Origin: Yarrowia lipolytica
Lineage: Eukaryota; Ascomycota; Dipodascomycetes; Dipodascales
Assembly (NCBI RefSeq): GCF_001761485.1
Contig: NC_090773.1
Location: forward strand, 3,224,001-3,288,000
DNA: 64,000 bases
Direction of reading: 5' to 3'
Shown: one piece after another, positions 53,619-63,898 of the stretch
How the letters are laid out: the number at the start of each line of letters is the position of its first letter
Numbering within the stretch: position 1 is the stretch's first letter
Program-made: the position numbers and the translations under genes
Notes under the pieces: generated by a model
What the model was told of the DNA's origin: nothing
What the model saw: the letters and a program-made list of their open reading frames with translations, nothing else
The model's database searches: none

Positions 53619-55704
53619 CCCGAGCTTATTTGTGTGGGGTTGAGGAAATCAAACCAAATCGGTAGTCAGAGAAATAAAACAAAAAGAAATAAAAAGAAAT
53701 AGAGGACGCACAACGCCATCACCGTCGGAGAGACAGGAGAAGGGAAAATGGGCAAAAATGCCCTTATCACACCCGCCCGCTTTGTGCTCTCATTCGGCTC
53801 CCACAAGAGCCTCTTGTCCTGGTTCCCCCCCCCCACATTTTAACACCCCACACGACGTTGCTGCACGTGGAATTTTCGGCCGAAAACCTGTGGGGTACTT
53901 ACTTTTGGCACTGGAGAGAAGCATCTGGGATTTTGGGAACCTAGGCAGAAGATGAGGAAAAAAATAAGAGGAACCGTTGTGAGCTTGCTTATCAGTGTCA
54001 TATACTCCCCCCTCCTTGCGTTTTTGCGTCTTTTCCCCCTATTTTTCAAATTTTGCGATTTTTTTTCTCTTTTTTTCCGCTTTTTTCCGCTTTTTTTTTG
54101 GCCGGCTTTTATCCATTTCTCCAAGCCGAGGATCACATCTATGCAGCCCAGTCCGTTGGAGCATATCTGCGGTAGAGTTTCGGAACGGCGTTAAGCACTG
54201 TGTCCGGGTCGGTCTGGAACGAGATTGAGCGGGAAATTCGGGGGAATAAGACCACCGTTGGACTCCCCGCAATGAGGAGATCAAGATGTGCTTTTCAGAA
54301 TTCTGATTGGTCTATTTTTACCGTTCTGAAGGCCACAGTAAAATTTGCCAACCTCGGCTTTGATACCCCACAACCACACCTGATACATATGAGCTACAAA
54401 CATGTCTGAAAACTGTGTCGGTTTTTATTGGTCCAAAATATTTGATTTAAGCAAATAAATAAATAAATTAATTGAAATAAAATAAAATAAATATTAAAAT
54501 AAAATAAATATTAAACCAACAAATCAAATAAAAACCAACAAAAACACTAGAAAACCCCCGAAATACAACCCAAAACGGAGCGGCCAAAGACGTTGAATTA
54601 GCGCATTAATACCGCCGCCGACCCCACCGTTCTCAACGTTCTATTTTCCTTGGTGTCGTACTTCTTTGTGTTTTTAATTGTGTCTCAGCCCACACAGCTC
54701 CGACTATCGACCGAACAGCCCAGGAATCGAACGCAGGCAAACAGGGCTTTTTCGGGAAAAGTCAACAAGAAATATGCACCGAACGTATGGAGAAGGGTAG
54801 ATGGCGTATGGTCACGTGGAGAGACGGGGAGCAGCGGAGGGGTGGGGGGAAGGGAAGCGTGTCCGACCCGGAGGTCACGTGACCAGACCGCGTGTTCGAG
54901 TACCTACAATGCTGTAGTTGCACTTTGATGCCTGCTTTGTAGAACGAGGGACAGTCAGAACACATCTGGAGAGATGTTATGGATCTATCCTCTCTGAACA
55001 ACGTCGTGTACTGTACCAATAGAACGATATCGACATTTCTATACAACCCACAATCTCTTGAATGGTATTCTGGGAAGGTAATCGGGAATGATGAATCTTC
55101 CGTCAGTCGAGTGTCGAGTGTCTCTTTCCTGAGTCTGTCTACAGAACTACAAGTAGAGACGGTATTGACGTTCTCTCTCTGGAGAAAAGTTGACGAAAAG
55201 CGGAGTACACGGTGAATGGGAAAATGGAAGTCCCTGTTCTGTCAGCTCTCGGGATTCGTTCAATGTTTGGTCTCGAGACATGTAAATTTAGACGACAGTA
55301 CATACTTGTGACACATATTCTATTACTCCCTTATTAGTTGACAATTACTTAAGAGAAAAGTCAACTGCGGGTGCAAACCTGGTTTTCCAGAACAGTCAGA
55401 GAAAAAACAGCAATGTCAATGTTGAGATAAGAGCCTTCTGAATCAAACGGAACTTCAAAGACTGTATATTATGTACAAGTTTCTGTCGTGTTGTTGTTTT
55501 CAAAAAAAATACCATCCAATACTCTACTTGACTTTTTAGTTGGATCTAGGCAGTTTTTACAGCATCCTAGTTGAGACCGTTTTGAAGAGCTTCATAGTGC
55601 CTGAATGGAAGCTGAATCGAGTGTGAACAAACTCGAACGTCCAATTAACACTTTACCAGGACCAACCTCATTTAATCAATAAAATATATACAAAAGCTGC
55701 CATG
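53619..55704. other. POX3 upstream region and intergenic spacer
   Basis: No gene is supported. The left part is the POX3 promoter. T-rich runs lie at 54035-54110 and an AAATA/AATATTAAA low-complexity block at 54454-54545. CACGTG boxes occur near 53864, 54813 and 54874. Confidence 0.45.
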
Positions 55705-57108
55705 TTACACCCACAGGGCCAAAAAGAAGGCAAAAGCAATCCACTCTCCGAAACAAATGATCCAGAGAACCGCAGCAGGGTTGGTGTACACCGTCCAGGA
55801 GTACATGCGGACCAAAACAGTGCTGGCGGGAATCTTCACCAGTGTCACGGCCATCTCCAAAGCCCCCAAAACCTGTCCTGCGGCCGCCGAGGGCGCTAGG
55901 GCCATGGCTACGGACTTGTGGGGCGAATCGGCGACGGCTCTGAGTCCCAGAAGCACGTGGGCAACGACAAACGGAGCCACCGAGCCCGCCAGCGCCTTGA
56001 TGGTCGCCAGAGAGGCGGTCCAGAATGCCGCGGTTCTCAGCACGTGGATATCTTGGGTGACGGGGTTTCTTCGCTTTTCCAGCTCTCGGAGAATGAAGGG
56101 AGCAATACAGACCATGACCAGCGACACGGCTGCCGACGCGGCCTGCATCTTGCCCAGCTGGATGCTGGTCCACTTGAATCTGTACTCGATGTAGAGCAGA
56201 GTCACGTACTGCGATGTCTGGTAAAAAGTGTCTTCCAGAGCACAAGCAGCTGCGAAAATGACCATGGCGATCTTGATGCGGCGATGCGCCGGGCTCAGAA
56301 GAGCCGCCAGCGGTTGCAGCGGGTTGCCGTAGTACAGCAGCGTCTTTCTTCTGGAGTCTGTCTTTTCGTTGTGCACTTCTGTGGCCTTGTCTCGTTCCGA
56401 GTAGGGCAAGGTCTCGGAAACAAACCACGTCCAGATGAAAAAGACTAGGTACAGCGGCACGTAAACGGCTGCGAGGGTGGAGAGGCCTCTTTTAGCCAGC
56501 TCGGAGCCTACGTAAGAACCCAGAGCTGTGAAGAGATAGGAGGCCACAAACAGATACGACGTATTGACTGTGCGTCTACAAGTGGAATCTGCAATGGCCA
56601 GGACTCCCAGCTGAAACACCACCGCCGACAGGTCCAGACAACCGGCGAGAATAAAGGTGGGTACAGGGAACCACCTCCAAAAATGCTGCACGCACCATTG
56701 TAGGGTCAGCGATACCAGGGTGAATCCGGCGGCAATTTTGAGGATCGGCTTGCGTCCCCGACGGTCACTCCACGCACTCAGCCGCGGGAAAACTATCAGA
56801 GCAACCACATTTCGGCACAGATTGAGTCTGCTCTGGTTGGTGCCCGCCTGCACTTGAAGGTGCGATATTTGGCACAGCGGGTTGGAAATGGTGAGGGAAT
56901 CCGGGTCAAGGCCCTCCCGCCCGTCGTAGTAGTGTTTGCACAGAGTCGCCAGCAGAAAATTGGGGCCGATAACCCCGGCTATCGCGGTCGCCAGAAACGC
57001 CACAGAGAGCGGTCGGATGATCCGCCATGGCGACTGTTCTCTCCAGGGATTGTGGAACGGGTTCAGTGGCGTGGTTTCCAGCGCATTGGTCGGATCCGGC
57101 ACGCTCAT
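55705..57108 (-). CDS. MFS transporter, substrate unknown
   Basis: The product has 467 residues with about 11-12 membrane helices. After a short cytosolic N-terminus (MSVPDPTNALETTPLNPFHN), helix 1 is followed by an extended hydrophilic loop with QVQAGTNQSRLNLC. The MFS A-motif SAWSDRRGRKPILK (about 113-126) follows helix 2. A central cytosolic loop (about 235-260) precedes the second half, which contains LGALEMAVTLVKIPASTVLV. The protein ends almost immediately after the last helix. The layout resembles fungal MFS members of the tetracycline/solute carrier 46-like type, but I cannot assign a substrate. The start is the first ATG, preceded by a region without bias. There is no intron. Confidence 0.8.
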   Translation of the reverse strand: MSVPDPTNALETTPLNPFHNPWREQSPWRIIRPLSVAFLATAIAGVIGPNFLLATLCKHYYDGREGLDPDSLTISNPLCQISHLQVQAGTNQSRLNLCRNVVALIVFPRLSAWSDRRGRKPILKIAAGFTLVSLTLQWCVQHFWRWFPVPTFILAGCLDLSAVVFQLGVLAIADSTCRRTVNTSYLFVASYLFTALGSYVGSELAKRGLSTLAAVYVPLYLVFFIWTWFVSETLPYSERDKATEVHNEKTDSRRKTLLYYGNPLQPLAALLSPAHRRIKIAMVIFAAACALEDTFYQTSQYVTLLYIEYRFKWTSIQLGKMQAASAAVSLVMVCIAPFILRELEKRRNPVTQDIHVLRTAAFWTASLATIKALAGSVAPFVVAHVLLGLRAVADSPHKSVAMALAPSAAAGQVLGALEMAVTLVKIPASTVLVRMYSWTVYTNPAAVLWIICFGEWIAFAFFLALWV

Positions 57109-58768
57109 CGGGGTCAGAAGATTCTTATCAATCGATCAATCCGATAGCAAGAGGTTGGTGGTAGGGCTGTGCCGAAGAAAAAATCAAGAAAAAAAGACGT
57201 CAATGAATAATGTTGCACACGTGATATGTCAATGTTGTCAATACTACCGACGCGATGTTTGTGCCACTGCCTCTCTGTCGACAACAACTTCGTTTTATCT
57301 ACTCTCTTGACCGAGCAAATTTACTGAACATGGTTGTTTGGAATCGGTGCGGATAATTGATAGGGGAACTCTATGCTGGAGACGGTTTAAGGAGAGCAAA
57401 GGTGATGGTAAAAGTGGCTGTAATTGTCGGGTTTTTTGCTTTATCGGAGAAGGTCCGGGTTTAACCGGTGCTGGCAAATTTTCGTCCATTTCTGACGGCC
57501 CGAAAATCTCCAAATTCTCGTCCGATTTTCCTCATGCGGCTTGTCAGAAAATCTAAAATTGAGATAAAATGTTATGATTTTAACAGAAATAAAAAATAAA
57601 TTAAATAAAAAATAAACAACGACTTCTCGGGCTGGACTGTGAAATATCACGTGACTAGCTTAAAGAAAGATGGCGGTAAGAACAGGAGTGAAACCATTTC
57701 CGATTGGTTTGGTTTCCCTGATTTCCTTGACATTTGTTTATTGTTTTTATTATTATTATTTATTTTTGATCCGATTGATAAAATGGGCCAATTTGTAGAC
57801 CTAGAAAAAAAAAAGGGGCATTGTTGCACAAGTTAAACTGTCGGGATATAGAGATTTGGAGGGGAATAAAAAAGAAAAAATATAAAGAAAAAAAAAAGAA
57901 AAAAAAAGTCCCGTGATGGACAAGAAATATTCACAGGGAATAGATGAATGAATGACAAAATCACGCGATCATCCCAGATGATGAATAAGCAGATTAGATC
58001 GTGGTTCACGGTAAGCTGAGTAATATCAGGTATAGGGATGCACTCCACAGAGAGAGCTACTACACTTGCCGAAATAACACAAATATGTATTATTAAGCAG
58101 ATGTTACGGGTTAGCAAGTCCTTTCTGGACTTGCCTTACAAATGCTACGGGCTAGGAAGTCACTTCTGGACTTGACTTGCAAGATCTACAACCTGACTAT
58201 CAACCTAATGGAATGAGTTCAAAGCCACAGATTATGAGTTACAATTGATAAAAAGACACATTGGGGAAAAAGAATCACTTTTATCAAAAAAATAGATCCT
58301 ATTGCTAGATTAAAATCACCGAAGAAGTCTTAATGTCTCGTATTGGTGCTACCTCTAATAGTCGGGTCCGAAAACAGTTTGAAACGTCTGATCTTTATCA
58401 AAAGAGCCGTGCGATTATTTCAAGTGAGACATGGCATTATTTCCTACTTTTAGTGAGACATGACATCCTTTCATACATTTCGTATTGGAAATGCCTCATT
58501 TTGGAGGGGAAATTGTGAATTCAACGACCACCATATCTCCAAGCCTGGAGGTCACGTGACGGCCTCAAATGTACAGCAGGGAGTCTTTTTAGGCATATGT
58601 TTTACTCTGGTCCAAGTCCCCTTTCTGTTCAGACCTTTTTATAATATTCTAGAGCTATGTTGACGATGTACTGTATGTACTGGCACTTCTTTTGTTCTCA
58701 ATTATCATCATTCATCTATATAAGTTAATGCAAGCTCTGGGAGCGGTCTAATATCCAAAGTGGATCCT
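57109..58768. other. intergenic region with tandem hairpin repeat
   Basis: About 1.65 kb with no supported gene. It is AT-rich, with poly-A/T blocks at 57720-57780 and 57865-57910. A CACGTG box lies near 57649 and a 41-bp tandem repeat at 58101-58183. Confidence 0.45.
58101..58183. repeat. 41-bp tandem repeat with hairpins
   Basis: Two copies begin ATGYTACGGGYTAG. Each holds an inverted repeat: AAGTCC-tttct-GGACTT in the first and AAGTC-acttctg-GACTT in the second. Confidence 0.8.
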
Positions 58769-59167
58769 CTAGTTGAACCAAGAGGTGTACTTCTTGTACC
58801 AAACGTCAGGGGTAGGGTGCTTGTGCTCGACGGCCGACGCTCGTCCGTAGGTGGCATGGTTGTACCACTTGTAGATGAAGGTCCAGGAGAAAAAGGTGAA
58901 CAGAAAAAGGGCCCAGGGAACAATGTTTCCCACGGTTCGCTTGAAGTCCTGGGCGTGGGGAACGAAAGAAACAGGGTGTTTGACAAAGGGGTTAATGTGG
59001 GTCTGGACGGGGGTTCCTTCGGGCATCTTGGGGCTCTCGAACTTGAGAGAAACCTTGGGCACGGAAGGAGTAGTGTGTCCCAGAGTGGCAGAGGCTCGAA
59101 GCAGAGTCGAGGGTCGCATGGCCATCATTCTGGAGGCCTGAAGAGCTCGGACGGTGGTGGGCTGCAT
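58769..59167 (-). CDS. small mitochondrial single-pass membrane protein
   Basis: The product has 132 residues. The N-terminus (1-36) is a typical mitochondrial presequence: basic, Ser/Thr-rich, no acids (MQPTTVRALQASRMMAMRPS). A soluble stretch follows with PKMPEGTPVQTHINPFVKHP (about 46-65). Then comes one membrane helix at 80-99 (GNIVPWALFLFTFFSWTFIY) and a basic-aromatic C-tail ending in WYKKYTSWFN. Codon bias is very strong, as in ACL2, NUEM and POX3, and a TATATAA box lies about 80 bases upstream. Size, topology and expression-type codons fit a small accessory subunit of the respiratory chain, with complex I the first guess. I cannot match it to a named subunit from the sequence alone. 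There is no intron. Confidence 0.82.
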   Translation of the reverse strand: MQPTTVRALQASRMMAMRPSTLLRASATLGHTTPSVPKVSLKFESPKMPEGTPVQTHINPFVKHPVSFVPHAQDFKRTVGNIVPWALFLFTFFSWTFIYKWYNHATYGRASAVEHKHPTPDVWYKKYTSWFN

Positions 59168-59247
59168 TGTAGTGGTTGGTGGTTGTAGTGGAGGATGTGT
59201 TCAAAAGCTGTTTGCTGATGAGGATTTGGAGATTGGAACCACGTCTT

Positions 59248-59254
59248 TATATAC
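59248..59254 (-). promoter_or_regulatory. candidate TATA box of the small mitochondrial gene
   Basis: TATATAA on the minus strand, about 80 bases before the start codon. Confidence 0.45.
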
Positions 59255-59667
59255 TATTCAATGTGTCTGGACCGGTCATTTCTTTTTGTCTGGTTATTCC
59301 ACGGTCTCACCCCATTCATCATTCCACCTTTGGTTAGTTTAATTGTAACATGCAGGTTCCACGCGTTTATGATGCATAGAAACGCATGACCATGCAACCA
59401 GGACCAATAAAATGGCCAGAATTTCAAATAAACTCAGACTCTGCAGGAAAAATGCACCAAAAATGGGGTGAGAGACAGATGGAGACACGGGTTACCAAAA
59501 CACGTCCAAGATGGGCTGACGACAGCATGAGAGAGGTGAGTCAGTAGCGAAATTAATCCGGTTAGAGGAGCTGCTGGGTGGCAGCAACAGGTTTAGCGAA
59601 ATGAACGACTATTCAGCGATCAAGCCTCGTCGGGCCATTGTCAATCTGATTATTAATCAAAATCCCG

Positions 59668-59744
59668 CTTCTCCACTTGGGCTCTTCTCCACTTGTGCTC
59701 TTCTCCACTTGTGCACTTCTCCACTTGTGAACTTCCCCACTTGT
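59668..59744. repeat. CTTCTCCACTTGTG tandem repeat
   Basis: Five copies of a 14-16 bp unit (CTTCTCCACTTGTGCT with variants). Confidence 0.85.
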
Positions 59745-60231
59745 CAATCCGCCACTAGCTCAGACTTGGTGTTTGTCTTGTTGAATGATGGTGTGATGTT
59801 GCGGTGCTGGTTGACTGGCCTAGGTGATCTCATCATCTGATTTTTGTGGTGTGATTTTAGCAACCTTGAAACTTTATTTTGGGAACTGAATTCTAAAAAT
59901 CGGACATGGAAAATGGGAAATGGAAATGGAAAATGGAAATGGCAAATGGAAATGGCAAATGGAAAATAGAAAACAGTGGAAAAGGAATTTGTGGAGGAAT
60001 TGGGCGATTATGTGTGTCTTGCGAGCTACAAGGAATCCCTTTAAGGGAGTTTTATTCCCAAAATAGGTATTGTGGGAAATAAACTTTCTCATTGTGTGAG
60101 TCGATTGATATTGAAGTAATAAGATAATAAAGATAAAAAATAAAATGAAAATGAAAATACATGAAATAAATGAAATAAATGAAATAATGAAATAAATGAA
60201 ATAATAAAAAGGAAAAGAAAAAAAAAACATT

Positions 60232-60350
60232 AAAAAGTGCCCAAAAGTGTGCCCAAAAGTGTGCCCAAAAGTGTGTCAAAAGTACCCCAGAAGTACCCAA
60301 AAGTGTGCCAAAAGTATGCCAAAAGCGAGCCCAAAAGCAAGCCCAAACTT
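60232..60350. repeat. GTGCCCAAAA tandem repeat
   Basis: About nine diverged copies of GTGTGCCCAAAA-like units of 10-12 bp follow a GAAATAAAT repeat block (60130-60215). Confidence 0.8.
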
Positions 60351-60420
60351 GTGCCAGAGATGGTTCCCTTGAGTGGACCGACTTGAAAATACAGCAGCAT
60401 GAAGGCCATGGAGACCTCGT

Positions 60421-60538
60421 CACGTGTAGTTGTTCTCGTCACGTGGAGTTGTTCTCGCCACGTGTATTTGTTGTCGTCACGTAGAATTCTGTCACGTGGA
60501 ATTCAGTCATCTAAAAACTCTTCACGTGGTTTCTCCCC
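60421..60538. promoter_or_regulatory. CACGTG box array with 19-bp spacing
   Basis: CACGTG occurs at 60421, 60440, 60459, 60493 and 60533, with a one-base variant (CACGTA) at 60478. The first four positions are exactly 19 bases apart. The spacer is GTTGTTCTCGT-like, so the array is also a tandem repeat. No gene start lies within 1 kb. Confidence 0.75.
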
Positions 60539-60771
60539 ACAATTCCACACCGTGACTACTGCTTCACCTTGATAAACTCTTGTCGCTTCTAGATTTCGGG
60601 CATTCAAACATTCGATCTAGTCTGATGTTGAATCTGCAGACCGTGAACTGACTGGAGAGCCAGAGCTGACTTCAATGACGAGTTGAAACGACTTCAGATG
60701 ACTTCAGATGACCTCACATTACAACTTGAGACCTCAACAAGGATCATCAACTTGCCTGGCGGTCGAAATGC

Positions 60772-60861
60772 TGACTTGATCTCAATTTCAATACTGGCTT
60801 GATCTCAATTTTAATACTAACCTGATCCCGATTTCAATACTAACTAGATCCCGACTTCAAC
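60772..60861. repeat. 23-bp tandem repeat, four copies
   Basis: The unit resembles TGACTTGATCTCAATTTCAA plus TAC. Copies are at 60772, 60795, 60818 and 60841, diverging progressively to the right. Confidence 0.85.
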
Positions 60862-62088
60862 TCTGGACTGGTTCGCTTCCTGTGAAGTTTGCAGCCAACC
60901 CTTGAAGATGTTAAACTCGACTCCAGGAACCTCAGAACCGACACTCCTCCGGGTACTGCCTTCACCATACCGGCGAGAGCTTCTAGATGGATCCTTTACA
61001 GTCAGTCTAGTAGATAGTGTCTCTGTCTACTGTGAACCCATCAAGAAGATGGAGCGTCCTAGTACGGAATAACCAGACAGAGATTCAACACCAACCTGTG
61101 GTTAAGACTCAACTAGCCTTTATCGGCTGAGCTGAGGACCATCACACCATCGGGCTCCTCTGAACTCCTCCAAAACCTCGAATGTCCCTTTTCCAAGCCA
61201 AGTGAATGTCTCGAGGTTGTGTGGATTACCCAGTCGACTTGATAACACCGTTCTGGTAGTCACTTGTTCCAACATCCAGATCTCGGGGAGTGGAAGAGTC
61301 TGGAGAATGATTCTATGGCAGATCAAATCCGTTGGCGGTGGGTCGTTCTTTGTTTGATCATAATGGATCTAGAACTAGACTAAATCCATTGACGGTGGTT
61401 TAGCTGTTTTTGTCCAACTAAGAACCAACTAATTGTTTATCAGGGCTAGAAGAGACTACCATGGGGAACTCACTTCTGATAGTGATACCGATCATCTTTC
61501 TTTTTGAACTTATCAACATATGACCAAGTATACACGAAGATAGACCCGTTTTAACAGCCTCCCTGTTTTCCGACTCCATAATGAATCCAAACAGTTGACA
61601 TCTGCTGCCGAAAGACTTACCGGTATCACATTAGGGTGTGTCTATAACTCTCCAGTCGACACAGGCATTGTGGGATAGCTCTACTAGGTGTTGGGCTATT
61701 AGAAAAGTGTTTCAATGAGTCATTCCATAAAGACTTGGAGTGTTCCTTCTGTCTTTCTTACCGATTGAGGGTGATTATGCCCCTTACGATACCATCGGGT
61801 GTTCCAACACCTACCTGAAGGAAGTATCAGTTGAAACTGTAGTAGATGGATTCAGAAGACGAAGGGTGTATCAAACAGTCCAGTAAGTAGCTTCTGACGC
61901 GAAATATTCAGTAACAACAGGCGTGGGGAGTCAGACTAGACTACAATGTAGCAAGGTGAAAACTCCCCAAAACTCCGATATTGACGTTAATTCCATTCCA
62001 ACATTCAATCATCTCCAGCTTGTGTGGGAGTCTGGGCCAAGGCGGTTGTTGCAGACAAGCGCGCCGTTAGCAGGTTTCAGTTCATGTT

Positions 62089-62174
62089 GAGACCAAGCTG
62101 TCGGGACCAAGCTGTCGAGACCAAGCTGTCGAGACGAAGCTGTCGAGATCTAAGCTGTCGAGACCTAAGCTGTC
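62089..62174. repeat. GAGACCAAGCTGTC tandem repeat
   Basis: Six copies of a 14-16 bp unit ending in AAGCTGTCG. The later copies carry a TCTAAGC or CCTAAGC variant. Confidence 0.85.
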
Positions 62175-62572
62175 TTACGGACTTGTTCTTGGATGACGGT
62201 TTCCTCTGCCCAAGCGGCGTCCACTTGTTCTCCCGAAAGTTGGTTGAGCTGTGGCAACATCTCTGTGCTCTCAACCAACGGTGACATCGGATAGTGTAAG
62301 TATAGTAGTTAGACTCCAAAAAACATCTTGTAGGTCCTAGAACATTAATGGATATTTTTTTTAAAATTCCACTCAAGACGTACCATTTCCAACTAGCAGT
62401 TATCTCACACTGTTAGTCGTAGTTATGCCTAAAAAAACAATGAAGAATAAAACATATTTTCTTCAGCGATGTGCTCTTTACTGAGATCAACTACCCGCTG
62501 GCTTGTCGAGATAGAGAAGACTGCACTATCTAGAATTTTTTTTTTTTTTTGAGAGTTTTTTTCAAATATCAA

Positions 62573-62957
62573 ACGAGCTTTGTCAATAATCGTCAATATT
62601 TCGTAATATTCGTCAAAATGTCGTCAAATATCATCAATATTTCAAATGTCGTCAAATATCATCAATATTTCGTCAAATATCATCAAATATTCGTAAATAT
62701 CAATTTTCGTCAAATATCATAATATTCGTCAATATATATCAATATTCGTCAAATATATCAATATTCCAAATATCATCAAAATTTCGTCAATATTCGTCAA
62801 GTCGTCAAATATTCAATATTCATCGATAATGTCAATTCGTCAAATATCATGATATTCGTCCAAATATCCGTCAAATATTCATCGATATTCGTCAATATTG
62901 TCAAATATCATCAATATTTTCGTCAATATTCGTCAATATTCGTCAAATATCGTCATC
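62573..62957. repeat. AT-rich TCGTCAAATATCATCAATAT repeat block
   Basis: About 385 bases of irregular copies of TCGTCAATATT and TCGTCAAATATCATCAATAT, with unit lengths varying from about 10 to 22. The block is preceded by a run of 18 T (about 62536-62553). Confidence 0.85.
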
Positions 62958-63532
62958 CAAATGCTGACCATGGCTCACCATTTGTTACAAGCACTTGAAC
63001 TCCAATTATTCAACATCTACAGATCGGAAAGTTCAGCTCCATTGCTCTTACTAACTACAGAAACATGTTTCCGTCACCACAGGATTGTTCAAACCGTTGC
63101 TGTCTCGAACATACCACTTGTAGAGATTCATCATACAAATCAATGTGATTTTCACCAGACTTGTAATTCAGATCGCTTCCGAAGATACCTTTTTCGTTTG
63201 GCGGTTCAAGAGATAACTTGCAAGTTCCAACCTCACTTGCCGTCGGTTGGAATATCGTATTCGAGTGGCTCAGACTGGTGAGAGCGAGAGAGACTGCAGC
63301 AGAGATATATACAAAGAATCATGTAACCACAGTCAACGTTAAGACAGTGCAGTGTGTATACTACAATATACTCCTTTTTATACGATTAAATTCAGTATTA
63401 TATACAATGTAATCGTATGTAATAACATCATGATGAGAGGACGACGACCGACGAGTTATAATTTCAGCGGTGATTTGGGATCTTGGAGGAACTATCAAAT
63501 GATGTTGGAGAGGAAACAATTGAATACAAAAT

Positions 63533-63720
63533 CAGTAAATCAGGAAAATCAGGAAAATCAGGAAAATCGGGAAAATCAGGAAAATCAGGAAAATCAGGAA
63601 AATCAGAAAAGCTCAGAAAATCAGGAAAAACTCAGAAAAGCTCAGAAAATCAGGAGAAAATCAGGAAAAACTCAGGAAAACTCAGGAAAACTCAGGAAAC
63701 ACTGGAAAACTCGGAAAAAC
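63533..63720. repeat. ATCAGGAAA tandem repeat
   Basis: About eight near-perfect AATCAGGAAA units are followed by diverged CTCAGAAAAG / CTCAGGAAAA units. It lies about 180 bases before the start of the last gene. Confidence 0.85.
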
Positions 63721-63898
63721 TCATAAACCGCTTCGCAGCCTCCTCACCAATCACCCCTTGACACAATCCTTGGGCCCTGCTTATCGCCGCCTAATCTCGT
63801 ATCCAACCTTAAAGGTTCTTGGCGATGGTGCATGGAGCCTCGGCATAATAATATTTGCATCAACTTGTGCTCGAACTCGAGCCGTCCTCCACGCCAGC

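Larger units (their letters stand above)
59255..63898. other. repeat-rich intergenic region of about 4.6 kb
   Basis: No gene is supported. Successive repeat blocks (59668-59744, 59905-59965, 60130-60240, 60232-60350, 60421-60538, 60772-60861, 62089-62174, 62573-62957, 63533-63720) fill much of it. Unique AT-moderate DNA lies at 60900-62030. Frames overlapping the repeats translate into repeats (for example Ser-Gly-Lys) and are not genes. Confidence 0.5.

Noticed and set aside
51388-53643. 751-codon frame on the plus strand opposite POX3
   Set aside because: Same cause: the biased codons of POX3 leave few stops on the other strand.
54718-54745. Minus-strand GCGTTCGATTCC as a tRNA B box
   Set aside because: The T stem has mismatches and no cloverleaf can be formed.
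58769-59167. Assignment of the small mitochondrial protein to a named complex I subunit
   Set aside because: Topology fits several accessory subunits, but I could not match the sequence to any one of them.
60421-60538. CACGTG array as a CRISPR-like array
   Set aside because: Units are 19 bp with no unique spacers, and the host is a yeast.
63533-63761. Open frames encoding Ser-Gly-Lys or Gln-Glu-Asn repeats
   Set aside because: They are translations of the ATCAGGAAA tandem repeat.
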